Positions 8,529-17,174 are shown, counted from the stretch's first letter. The stretch: DNA of 64,000 nt from Psychromonas ossibalaenae ATCC BAA-1528 (GCF_000381745.1 NZ_KB906978.1:1-64000); one strand, 5' to 3'. A program made the numbers and translations. Notes: a model not told the origin generated them from the sequence alone.

Positions 8529-8822
8529 CTATTCAGCCTCATCGATAGCAAGAAGGTGAGGTATTGACCGCATTTCTAGTGCCTGGCCTGCAGAAACGTC
8601 CAGTTTTCTGCAGGCCGACAGATAACTGCAGAGCAAACAAACATTTGTGCCCTGCATACTTGCGAAAGCAATCTGAAATTTTCTGTTGACCTTTGCTCAT
8701 CCAGATATAGTTGTCGCCTTAGTCATTGGTAAACAGCACAGCAATATCTGTCATAAAGCGCAATACATCATTTGGCTAGTCTCGTCATTGTTCCAATAAC
8801 GCCTAAATTTCGTGCAGTTCAA
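8529..8822 (-). pseudogene. IS66-family TnpC transposase, degenerate C-terminal fragment
   Basis: On the minus strand, in pieces separated by stops and frameshifts: TARNL, then LLEQ-stop-RD, PNDVLRFMTDIAVLFTND, a stop, GDNYIWMSKGQQKISDCFRKYAG, and after a frameshift YLSACRKLDVSAGQALEM to a stop at 8529-8531. The expected IS66 sequence is roughly DDVLRFMTD-x-x-VPF-TNNQAE-x-DIRM-x-KVQQKISGCFR...YLSTCRKLDVSAGQALEM, so identity is clear. The catalytic Glu region (NNQAERD) is mutated and contains the stop. It begins immediately after the lipoprotein stop codon. It cannot be the missing half of the IS66 copy at 61-358, given order and orientation. Confidence 0.7.
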
Positions 8823-9186
8823 CCGTCCATGTAGACCTTGTACAGGATGATTATACCAAGAGAATTTAATTTATGATCTTTGCGGTATTCTTTCTTAATT
8901 ATTAAATAACAGCTTACCATATGAAAAATATTACCGAATAATCCCCCTCGCAAAATACAAGAAATTGAAAATCCACATTGAAAGCATGCTTGCCCACGCA
9001 TGCTCAATTTATAATGCTCCTGCCGTGTGGATGCTAACCTCGTTTTGATTTTGTAATTGCAATAGCGGGTTACTGAAGTTAATTCCTTGCTTTCATCCGT
9101 TTTTCTCCGCCTGAATAATTCAGTCTGTTAATCCTTATCTAAGCAGAGATAAAGAAAACTATATTTCAGAATAATGGCAAGACCCA
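8823..9186. other. Intergenic region without recognised genes
   Basis: Between the IS66 relic and the conserved promoter block of the next gene. A short minus-strand open frame (8819-9007) has no recognisable domain and no convincing ribosome binding site. Nothing further was recognised. Confidence 0.4.
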
Positions 9187-9378
9187 CCTCCTTAATTTTA
9201 TTAAATAAGATTAAATAAGGAGGCTTAATTTCCTTTAATCGCTTGTTTTCATTATCTTTGCCTTTGTAATTACATAAATACATTTGTAATTACATGTATG
9301 TATATATGCATAAATATAATTTTAATCAAACAGCCAAAATAAAAACTTTTCGTTGTTTAACCAAGGATCTAATAAACT
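9187..9378 (+). promoter_or_regulatory. Conserved upstream block with inverted repeat and tandem palindromes
   Basis: CCTCCTTA and TAAGGAGG (9187-9194, 9216-9223) form an inverted repeat. From about 9208 to the start codon the DNA is almost the same as 12626-12772 upstream of the next gene: TTAATTTCC-TTTAATCGCTTG, the ATAATTTTAAT stretch, AACAGCCAAAATAA and AAGGATCTAATAAACTATG. This copy has about 30 extra bases that duplicate TGTAATTACA (9265-9274 and 9285-9294), placing the two 10-bp palindromes 20 bp apart, on the same helix face. AAGGA at 9363-9367 is the ribosome binding site. Confidence 0.55.
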
Positions 9379-12351
9379 ATGAAGTTTAAACTTAGTTTAG
9401 CCAAAAAAGCAGTGTCAACCGCTTTGCTTTCTTCAGCCGTCGCAATGTCAGTCAGCAGTGGCGCATTGGCAGACGACAGTTCAGTGACCCCTTTTGTGCC
9501 TGGACAAACCAAAATTGAAAACGGTGATATGACCTCTTATGCGGGTGAGTGCTATATTGCTCAAAATAACCCCGGTGTATGGGAAACCCCAAGTCCACAA
9601 GCCACTTGGTTCTGGGCTGAAACAGATTGCCCTGATGATACTGACCCTGAAGAACCAGACCCTGATCCTGATCCTGAAGAACCTGGTGATGTTATTCCCT
9701 TTATACCAGGACAAACCAAAGTAGAAAATGGTGAAATGGTTTCTTATAAAGGCGAATGCTTCATAGCTAAAAACAGCCCGGGTGCATGGGAAACCCCAAG
9801 TGCAAACTCCTGGTTCTGGGATGCATCAGAGTGCCCTTCTAATCCACCGGTTGATGACCCAGATGGTCCAAGCACTGGACTACCACCACAAATTGATCCG
9901 CCACCGGTTGATGATCCAAGCACTGGACCACAACCACAAATTGATCCGCTTCCGCCAGTGGTAGTAGACCCAGGAAAACCTGGAACACCAATAACAGATC
10001 CTGATGATCCTGACTATCCTGGAAGACCAAATAATCCAGGTGAACCAGATGTACCACTGGAACCAGGAACCCCGCCAACAGACCCAGAAGTACCGAGGGA
10101 CTTATGTGATGAGTTCAACGTTTACCCTGACTGGACTAACGAGACACATGCAGGTACCGGCGATATCATGGTTCATGATAACATAGCGCATTCTGCAAAG
10201 TACTGGACGACTTCAGTTCCAGGTAGTGATGATAGTTGGCAGCATCACCTAAACTGTGATGGTACAGACCCAGGTACAGCTCCGCTTCTTTCGTTACCAA
10301 ACCCTATGGATCCCGTGGATTTGCAGGTCAACGGTTGGCCGAGTGATTTTGTTGCAGCCGGCCCGTCTTCAGACGCGCCTGATATGGCTACATTAGAGGC
10401 TCTCAATAGTGAAGAGCTGTCTGATGACAGAAAATTAACCACTGCTTTTGTCGAATTGATTGAGACAGCAGAAAATGCCGGCTCTTCATCGGTAATTATC
10501 AGCAGCAATGTACTTGATAATATAACCGAAGATAAAGGCGCCTCTTTGGGCACCATTGCTGTTATAAAAGCCTTAACTGAAGCTGTAGACTTCACAGGCA
10601 GCCGCATCGACATCGACGATATCAATGCACTAAGCGACGATGCGCAAGGCTGGGTTCAAGCTCATAACTTAGTAATGTCTACGCTTGCTCCTAAAGCGAC
10701 TTTCGGGTGGTCTTTAAGCATTGGTAATTTTGCTTACGGAACTCACTCAGGCAAAAGGTCTGTATGGGAGGCTGCATCTAAAGCAACGGCAGACCTGCTT
10801 GGCAGTTTCGATCTTTATGAAGGTAAAACAAAAGCTGACTTTATTGCATTCTCTAAGTCAAGTGATTCTGCCGCCTTATCAAGCGGCCAGTGGCACAACG
10901 CTTTGGAATATGTAAAACAAGTTACAGACTATGTTGAGGCACCTGCAATGTTGTCTTCAGTGCCAACGGAACAAGCTGCCGCTTACTTTATGGGCAATAC
11001 TGCTGGTGAGAGTAATATACGTAAAGCGGCTCACAGCAATATATTCGCGATTTTGTTCGACACTGATACTGTAGACTTAACAGATAAAATTAAACGCTAT
11101 CAAAGCGCTAAAGTACCGCTGTATTATGTCGGAGAGAATGTACACGATGGTCCATTAACTGTTATTGAATCACTGAACCGTGAATTAGCTGATGCAGAAG
11201 AAATCATGAATAACGATGCTTTCCTTTTCGAAACGCCGACATCAGGGTGGATTCCATCAACAGTCTATAAATGGGCAGATTTTTTAACCGGCTTAAACTC
11301 TATGCACAACATTGGTGTAGCTGGAGATACATTCTGGTTAATAGATGAAAGTGCTGACGATCAAACAAATGCTAAATACGCAAAAGTGGCTATTGCTGCA
11401 TTTTTAGCACAAAGCATGCAGGAAACTATTCGTTACAATGCCTGTGACGAGAATAACTGGGCTGAAGTAAAATACGGCGCACCAACAGACTACCCGATGA
11501 CAGCAAGTTGCGGGCAGTTAGATCAGAAATATGCTGATTACGGATTTAATCCAGAAACAGGTAGAGACCACCCTTACTCCTGCCCTCGCGACGAGAAGAT
11601 GGAAGTAAGTGCATTGACTCATGCTCAATGGTACGGCGCACCGGCTCCAATTTTTGCAGCCCCGGATGCAGTACTTGATGAGCAGGGCCTGCTTGTTAAC
11701 GGTCACGTTGGGCGCTGGACGAACAATGGTCACTGTAATGACGTGCCAACTGCAGTAGATACTTCTAAGCAGGTCTACGAACGTAATGAATGTCAAGTAT
11801 ATGAAGGTCAAAAGGCCGGCAGCTTTATCTGGGACGGCAGTAGTCAAGATAGCGTTCAAGGCTGTGGCTGGTGGGGCCGTGGTGTTATTCAAACCACAGG
11901 TCGTCAAAACTTCGGTACGCTTAACCACTTCATGGGACGCTCACACGTTGACCCTGATACTATAGGAAAAACGATTGACGGAATTACCGTTGGCGCTCCA
12001 CCTGAGAGCCCGTTATATGCTCAGTTAGATTTCTGTTCAAACCCGGGGCTAATTTGCAGCTCTGAAGAAAATAGAGAAATAAAGTGGATTGCAGGCTTGT
12101 TCTTCTGGGTAAATTCAGTGCAGGCTTACGATAATGAAAGCGGCCAACACCCAGGCTGGGATTACTACGAAGAACTTAAAAAGTATGTAGACGGCGGCAT
12201 GAAAGGTAGTCAATTTATTGATGACGTATCTGGTATCGTTAACCGCGGCTGTCCAGATTTGACTTGTGATACAGGTGACGTTCATAACGTTAAAGAGCGT
12301 CGTGATAACTTCATGAAAGTCTTGAGAAATTTAGGCCTTAATCCGCAGTAA
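9379..12351 (+). CDS. Secreted GH19-like protein with three chitin-binding-type modules and an unassigned middle domain
   Basis: Signal peptide to about residue 31 (SGALA). Two paralogous modules (about 35-85 and 103-152) share the pattern PF-x-PGQTK-x-ENG-(D/E)M-x-SY...C(Y/F)IA-x-N-x-PG-x-WE and end WFW-x-x-x-x-CP; they resemble CBM5/12. A Pro/Asp-rich linker (about 153-240) contains repeats of QIDP and DDPSTG. A third module follows (about 243-293, HSAKYWTTSVPG...W). Residues about 295-660 match nothing I recognise. The C-terminal part is GH19-like: SMQETIR with Glu682 in the catalytic position, WWGRGVIQTT (831-840), and FFWVNSVQ. It may be a chitinase or a peptidoglycan/chitosan-active relative. 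It ends at a good terminator. Confidence 0.78.
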   Translation: MKFKLSLAKKAVSTALLSSAVAMSVSSGALADDSSVTPFVPGQTKIENGDMTSYAGECYIAQNNPGVWETPSPQATWFWAETDCPDDTDPEEPDPDPDPEEPGDVIPFIPGQTKVENGEMVSYKGECFIAKNSPGAWETPSANSWFWDASECPSNPPVDDPDGPSTGLPPQIDPPPVDDPSTGPQPQIDPLPPVVVDPGKPGTPITDPDDPDYPGRPNNPGEPDVPLEPGTPPTDPEVPRDLCDEFNVYPDWTNETHAGTGDIMVHDNIAHSAKYWTTSVPGSDDSWQHHLNCDGTDPGTAPLLSLPNPMDPVDLQVNGWPSDFVAAGPSSDAPDMATLEALNSEELSDDRKLTTAFVELIETAENAGSSSVIISSNVLDNITEDKGASLGTIAVIKALTEAVDFTGSRIDIDDINALSDDAQGWVQAHNLVMSTLAPKATFGWSLSIGNFAYGTHSGKRSVWEAASKATADLLGSFDLYEGKTKADFIAFSKSSDSAALSSGQWHNALEYVKQVTDYVEAPAMLSSVPTEQAAAYFMGNTAGESNIRKAAHSNIFAILFDTDTVDLTDKIKRYQSAKVPLYYVGENVHDGPLTVIESLNRELADAEEIMNNDAFLFETPTSGWIPSTVYKWADFLTGLNSMHNIGVAGDTFWLIDESADDQTNAKYAKVAIAAFLAQSMQETIRYNACDENNWAEVKYGAPTDYPMTASCGQLDQKYADYGFNPETGRDHPYSCPRDEKMEVSALTHAQWYGAPAPIFAAPDAVLDEQGLLVNGHVGRWTNNGHCNDVPTAVDTSKQVYERNECQVYEGQKAGSFIWDGSSQDSVQGCGWWGRGVIQTTGRQNFGTLNHFMGRSHVDPDTIGKTIDGITVGAPPESPLYAQLDFCSNPGLICSSEENREIKWIAGLFFWVNSVQAYDNESGQHPGWDYYEELKKYVDGGMKGSQFIDDVSGIVNRGCPDLTCDTGDVHNVKERRDNFMKVLRNLGLNPQ

Positions 12352-12380
12352 AGGGTAATAGGAATAATATTTTCACTTGA

Positions 12381-12417
12381 AAATGCCAGTCAGTTTATAC
12401 TGACTGGCATTTTTTTA
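12381..12417 (+). terminator. Rho-independent terminator
   Basis: AATGCCAGTCAG-TTTATA-CTGACTGGCATT followed by a run of T. A long perfect stem about 30 bases after the stop of the GH19-like gene. Confidence 0.9.
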
Positions 12418-12625
12418 TAAAATATTAGTTATAACAAATAATTATCTGTAAATATCAATTTAGTCATTTTTCAGCTGCTTCTGAATTAGGCAGTCATTCT
12501 AAAATTACCGCTTTCTAACAAATACACAGGCAGCTGCTTTATCACTTGCCCCCCTTGATAAAAACGCTAAGACAGCGGTTGGTTAGCCCAGTTCAGATAC
12601 CCCAACGCCCGTATCTTTTTCTTAA

Positions 12626-12772
12626 ATAAGCTTAAATAAGGAGACTTAATTTCCATTAATCGCTTGTTTTCATTACCTTTGCTTTTGTAATTACATACAT
12701 GCATAAATATAATTTTAATTAAACAGCCAAAATAAACACTTTTCGTTGTTTAACGCAAGGATCTAATAAACT
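12626..12772 (+). promoter_or_regulatory. Second copy of the conserved chitin-gene upstream block
   Basis: Nearly identical to 9208-9378 but with one TGTAATTACA palindrome (12686-12695) instead of two and without the left arm of the CCTCC/GGAGG repeat. The similarity continues through the start codon into the first roughly 150 codons of the gene, so promoter and N-terminal modules were duplicated together. The preceding stretch 12418-12625 shows nothing recognisable. Confidence 0.55.
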
Positions 12773-15046
12773 ATGACGTTTACCCAAAAAGTAGTGTCAA
12801 TCGCTTTGCTTTCTTCAGCCGTCACTATATCAGTCAGCAGCTGCGCATCTGCAGACGACAATTCAGTGACACCTTTTGTGCCTGGACAAACCAAAATTGA
12901 AAATGGTGATATGACCTCTTATGCGGGGGTGTGCTATATTGCTCAAAATAACCCCGGCGTATGGGAAACCCCAAGTCCCCAGTCTACCTGGTTCTGGACT
13001 GAAACAGAATGCCCAGACGCCCTCCCCGCTCCTGAACCTGGTGATGTTATTCCCTTTATACCAGGGCAAACCAAAGTAGAAAATGGTGAAATGGTTTCTT
13101 ATCAAGACGAATGCTTCATAGCCAAAAACAGTCCGGGAATATGGGAAATCCCAAATGCAAACTCCTGGTTCTGGGATGAGGCAGAGTGCCCTTCTGAACC
13201 ACCTGTTGATCCTAAGCCTATCCATAGTAAAACATATACCCCTCTTTATCGTTCTTATATCGACGGTTTATCTATTGATGGTGCTTACCTGCTCAATGAT
13301 TGGAGTCAAACTGGTTATCAGAATGGGGGCAATATTCCAAAAGAAATCGACCTTCCCGTTTTTAATGTCAATGATTTTGGGGCAAACCCAAACGATGGTA
13401 ATGATGACCTACCTGCTATACAAGCAGCAATAAATAAAGCTCAAGATAATGGTGGTGGTATTGTCCAGTTTAAGGAAGGTCAATATGATTTAAATATTCA
13501 TGATGACGGAAGTGATTTTTCCCTTCGACATGCGATAGAAGTTAGTCATAGTAATATAGTACTTCAAGGAGTAGGAAGTGGATCTAATGGAACAACAATA
13601 AAGCAATGGAAGAAAGCGAATAAAAGCAGCGAGCTGCACGATAGCGTACGCAGCCCTCATACTGTCAATTTTCGTGGGGAATACTCAACATCTAGAGTTA
13701 ATTGGTTAACATCAGATATAGAAGCAGGAGACACTTATATCCCATTGAGTTTTCTCAGCGAACCTGTGGTGGGGGATAGTATAGTAATATTAATGCATGC
13801 TTGGGAAGTACCTAGAGTACCTAGTGATAATGATTTCGATCTTGAGAGAGAAGCTTTATACCCGCTTTATAGTGATGGACTGGATGAGCTAAATAGACCC
13901 GGTCCAGCTTATCAGCCAATTAAGATTAATCGCAAAATCGCAGCTGTTCATGATGACGCTATTGAAATAGATATCCCGGTCCCTAGAGCATTTACCGTTA
14001 AAAATAGAGCCGCGGTATACATTGATAACTATACAACTAAAGAGTGTGGTATTCGCGATGTTCGCATAGAGAGTATACATGACGGATCATATACCGAGGG
14101 TGGGTATGACACTGGTGGAGTGCAGTTCTCTGCAGTTGAAGATTGTTGGGCAGAAAACATTACCATAGAAAATACAGTATTAGACATAAGTGTTAACCGC
14201 TCTCGAAATGTAACAATAAGAGATATTGATGTCTATGGTACAATTGGACACCATAGCATGGGGCTATATAACTCTTTTAATTCATTAATTGAAGATGTCA
14301 ACAATTATGCAGGACGTAATCATTTACTTTCATTCAACACTTATTCTTCTGGCAATGTAGTTCGCAACATCTCAAACCTTTCTGATTACAATAGAGTAAT
14401 TGGTGCTGGCATTGACTTTCACAGTGGATTCTCAACTTTTAATTTAGTAGAAAATATATCAAATACAAAAATAGCCAGTTCAGGAGGAAAAAGTGGTAAC
14501 GCATCTTCAGGTCAATATAATGTATTATGGAATGTTTCAAAAGGAAATGACCAAGGTGAAGGTAATGGGTTATATCATTATTGCTGGTATACAAGTAGTG
14601 CCTATAATGGTCCCTTTGAAAAGCATACCGATTGTTATCGACGCCATCCCAAAATGTTATATGTTGGTATAACAAGCTACGATAAAAATGAGCAGGTTAC
14701 AATCAATAACTCACCAGAAGATATCATTGATGAATGGCGATATATTGAAGGTATAAATAACGATAATGTATACCCTCGTTCATTATATGAAGCTCAAAAA
14801 AATAAAGACTATAGCTCTTATCCTGTTATTAATGGTGCTAACGCCATCACAATCAGCGTTGGAGCAGAATTTGACCCTCTATATAATGTAACAGTAAGTA
14901 GTGAACGTTATGGTGATATTACGGATAAGCTCGTTGTGTCAGGAGAGGTCGATACTCAAAAGCCGAATACTACTGAGATTGAATATCAAGTCATAGATAA
15001 CTTAGGATTAACGACTACATTAAAACGCCGTATCATTGTGAATTGA
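12773..15046 (+). CDS. Exported beta-helix (pectate-lyase-3-like) protein with two chitin-binding-type modules
   Basis: The first about 150 residues are a paralogue of the preceding protein: signal sequence and two modules of the PF-x-PGQTK...WFW type. Instead of the linker and GH19 part it then has FNVNDFGANPNDGNDDLPAIQ (from about 195), the start of the right-handed beta-helix domain of the pectate-lyase-3 superfamily, with GGGIVQFKEGQYDL and repeated N-(I/V)-x-(I/L) strands to about residue 560. The last about 200 residues are unassigned. The substrate could be a polysaccharide that occurs with chitin. VSSC at 21-24 is a lipobox not present in its sister (VSSG), so it may be a lipoprotein. 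Confidence 0.75.
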   Translation: MTFTQKVVSIALLSSAVTISVSSCASADDNSVTPFVPGQTKIENGDMTSYAGVCYIAQNNPGVWETPSPQSTWFWTETECPDALPAPEPGDVIPFIPGQTKVENGEMVSYQDECFIAKNSPGIWEIPNANSWFWDEAECPSEPPVDPKPIHSKTYTPLYRSYIDGLSIDGAYLLNDWSQTGYQNGGNIPKEIDLPVFNVNDFGANPNDGNDDLPAIQAAINKAQDNGGGIVQFKEGQYDLNIHDDGSDFSLRHAIEVSHSNIVLQGVGSGSNGTTIKQWKKANKSSELHDSVRSPHTVNFRGEYSTSRVNWLTSDIEAGDTYIPLSFLSEPVVGDSIVILMHAWEVPRVPSDNDFDLEREALYPLYSDGLDELNRPGPAYQPIKINRKIAAVHDDAIEIDIPVPRAFTVKNRAAVYIDNYTTKECGIRDVRIESIHDGSYTEGGYDTGGVQFSAVEDCWAENITIENTVLDISVNRSRNVTIRDIDVYGTIGHHSMGLYNSFNSLIEDVNNYAGRNHLLSFNTYSSGNVVRNISNLSDYNRVIGAGIDFHSGFSTFNLVENISNTKIASSGGKSGNASSGQYNVLWNVSKGNDQGEGNGLYHYCWYTSSAYNGPFEKHTDCYRRHPKMLYVGITSYDKNEQVTINNSPEDIIDEWRYIEGINNDNVYPRSLYEAQKNKDYSSYPVINGANAITISVGAEFDPLYNVTVSSERYGDITDKLVVSGEVDTQKPNTTEIEYQVIDNLGLTTTLKRRIIVN

Positions 15047-15186
15047 CATAAACTATTTGCGAGCGCCGGCACCAATACCTCTTTTATTTTTTCGTTTATT
15101 ACAAGCATAGACAGGTCCCTTCCAGTCTATGCCTCCAGACGGCCTTGTTTGTAAGTAATGATTACAATCTGGGTACGGCAAGATCA

Positions 15187-15779
15187 TTATAAATTGAACT
15201 TTTCCTGCAAGTAGCATAATTTGCTCGACATTCTTTTATTGGCAATCAGTGCTGTTATGTCTGACTCAGAAGGCTGAGAAGATATTGAAAACTTCGGACA
15301 AATAAAACTCGATTGGCTTCGCCAGTATCGCCCGTTTGAAGCAGGGATACCTCGGCATGACACAATTGCTCGTGTAATTTGTCGTTTAAAAGCAGATGAA
15401 ATTGAACAAGCTTTTCAAGCATGAATTTCCTCTCTTGTGGAAAAAACAGACTGTAGTGACATTGCGGTTGATGGTAAAACTGCGAGATGCTCTTTCTCAA
15501 CAAAAGAGGGAAAAGCGCACTTCAGACGGTTAGCGTCTTGAAGTTGTCAACACCAGCTTGTTTTAGGGCAAGTTACTGTTGATACTAAAACGAATGAAAT
15601 CACTGCTGTTCCTGAACAATTAACCATGCTTGATATAGAAAATAGCATTATTGAACTCGATGCAATGGATTGCCAAAAAATAGCAAAGCAAATAATTGAG
15701 CAAAAAGCGGATTATATATTAGCTCTGTGAAAGGTAATCATTCAGGTATGAAAACTGAGTTAGAGGCTTGGTACACAAG
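15187..15779 (+). pseudogene. ISAs1-family transposase, degenerate and truncated
   Basis: The plus strand reads DILLLAISAVMSDSEG, stop, EDIENFGQIKLDWLRQYRPFEAGIPRHDTIARV, ... FQA, stop, ISSLVE, ... DIAVDGKTARCS, ... VNTS-like region, LGQVTVDTKTNEITAVPE, LTMLDIENSIIELDAMDCQ, QKADYILAL, then a frameshift to KGNHSGMKTELEAWYT. These are the standard ISAs1 motifs in order, including VDGKT and IELDAMDCQ with their Asp residues. At least three stops and one frameshift make it non-functional. The 3' end is lost where it meets the PTS fragment at about 15780, so this copy may have caused the truncation of that gene. Confidence 0.8.
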
Positions 15780-15781
15780 AG

Positions 15782-16009
15782 GTAGATGATATTCTGCAGG
15801 CTATAGGCGGGCTAGAAAATATCTCTGATGCCGGCGCTTGTGCAACAAGACTAAGATTAACCTTGCTGAATGCAGAGATCATTGACACAGCAGCGCTGAA
15901 AAGAAATGGAGCAATTGAGGTTGTGCCCGTCGATAAGAATCACATTCAGATTATCTATGGAATGAAAGCCAACAGTTATTATCAGCTGATCGATCAACGC
16001 TTAAACTGA
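15782..16009 (+). pseudogene. PTS EIIB domain stub (glucose/N-acetylglucosamine type), 5' part lost
   Basis: The frame reads VDDILQAIGGLENISDAGACATRLRLTLLNAE, ... ALKRNGAIEVVPVDKNHIQIIYG, then stops. This is the whole EIIB module of the glucose family: GG-x-ENI, the phosphorylated Cys in ACATRLR, the LGA-x-G-V region and VQ-x-I-x-G. The upstream EIIC membrane part is gone, replaced by ISAs1 remains, so it is a remnant of an EIICB transporter. Given the surrounding chitin genes a NagE-type GlcNAc transporter is the best guess, but a glucose or maltose homologue fits the sequence as well. There is no start codon in a sensible place. Confidence 0.65.
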
Positions 16010-16071
16010 GTTCGTTCAAGCGGATTTTCCTATTTCCAAGAAGCGAGTTACAGCACTAAGCCCCCCCTTTG

Positions 16072-16713
16072 TTAAAGGAACTGCTCAACATCCGCTAGAC
16101 TGGCGACCACAGCTACTGCCCGCTCGGCAACATCTGCATCCGGCGGCAGCAGATCTGGAACCATAACAGCATAACAGCCGGCATCCAGCGCTGCCCGCAT
16201 GCCGTTATTGGAGTCTTCCAGCACCAGGCATTCAGCAGCAGCAATACCAAGCTGTTCACTGGCCATCAAATAACAGTCCGGAGCCGGTTTGCCGTTTTCC
16301 ACTTTTTCTGCAGTAATAAGCGCATCAAACTGAGATATATAACCGCTGCCGGCAAAGTGATGTTCAGCCTTTGGCAAAGCTGAGGAGGTAACCAGAGCAC
16401 ATTTCAGCTGTGCGCTTTTAAGCACGGCAAATAATTCTTTAAAGCCGTTTTTATATGCAATACCCTTGTCCATTTCGGCCTCTAGCATCCTGTCCCGGGC
16501 CAGCCTGAAGCGAGGCATATCAAGCTGCTGTGCAAATTTCATCTGCAGCAGACGTTCACAGCCGGCGTCCTGCACGCCGATAAACTTTTTATAATACTCA
16601 TCGCTCAGCTGTAATCCCTGCTCGCTGACGGCATGCTGCCAGCTTTTTTTGTACAGGCCTTCCGTATCAAATATCAGACCGTCCATATCAAATAGTACTG
16701 CTTTAATGTTCAT
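16072..16713 (-). CDS. HAD-superfamily phosphatase / beta-phosphoglucomutase-like
   Basis: Cytosolic phosphatase or phosphomutase acting on small phosphorylated metabolites. The N-terminus AVLFDMDGLIFDTE contains the HAD motif I nucleophile Asp9 and general acid Asp11, with a cap domain of the HAD-IA type (about residues 17-85). Motif II is VTSS, motif III Lys lies in EKVENGKPAPD, and motif IV is LEDSNNGMRAA. The length of 213 residues is typical. It is the last of three genes on the minus strand (26 bases after the previous stop). The substrate cannot be told from sequence. Confidence 0.85.
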   Translation of the reverse strand: MNIKAVLFDMDGLIFDTEGLYKKSWQHAVSEQGLQLSDEYYKKFIGVQDAGCERLLQMKFAQQLDMPRFRLARDRMLEAEMDKGIAYKNGFKELFAVLKSAQLKCALVTSSALPKAEHHFAGSGYISQFDALITAEKVENGKPAPDCYLMASEQLGIAAAECLVLEDSNNGMRAALDAGCYAVMVPDLLPPDADVAERAVAVVASLADVEQFL

Positions 16714-16739
16714 TTTATCTCCATTGCTGATAATTGAGT

Positions 16740-17171
16740 TTAAAGTTTTTTAATGGTCATCTGGTATTCACCGTAAGGGTAAGCATAAACGGCGATGCTG
16801 AAAAAGGTTTCCATCACTTCTATTTCAACTATCTTTTCATTGCTTTCAGGCGCTGCGGATACCCTGATTCCATCGCCAGAAATAGAGAAACTCGGGTGGT
16901 CCTCTTTCTCGATCAAAGAGACCGAATACCTGTCCCCCGTAAAGCCAATCACATTGATAAAGGTCTGATGTTCACCGCCGATAATCCCCTGAAGGCGACA
17001 GGGCTGCGGGTTGCGGTAAAATTCAAGATAAGTGTAATCCCGGCTGACTTCTTCATAACGATGGATAATATGAGAACGACAGGCAGGCTCAAATGAAACC
17101 AGATCCGATGCACCGGCAGGTGCAGTCCATAACAAAGCAACAGTCGCCAGTGTAGATAACAACTTATTCAT
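16740..17171 (-). CDS. Small exported protein of unknown function
   Basis: 143 residues with a clear signal peptide (MNKLLSTLATVALLWTAPAGAS, cleavage after about residue 21). The mature part is predicted beta-rich, with two Cys (about residues 31 and 58) that could form a disulfide in the periplasm. I recognise no family. Its start lies 3 bases after the stop of the upstream gene, indicating co-transcription in a three-gene unit ending with the HAD phosphatase. Confidence 0.65.
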   Translation of the reverse strand: MNKLLSTLATVALLWTAPAGASDLVSFEPACRSHIIHRYEEVSRDYTYLEFYRNPQPCRLQGIIGGEHQTFINVIGFTGDRYSVSLIEKEDHPSFSISGDGIRVSAAPESNEKIVEIEVMETFFSIAVYAYPYGEYQMTIKKL

Positions 17172-17174
17172 GAT

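Noticed and set aside
9539-10186. Extra plus- and minus-strand frames over the Pro/Asp-rich linker
   Set aside because: Repetitive linker codons keep all frames open; products are low complexity.
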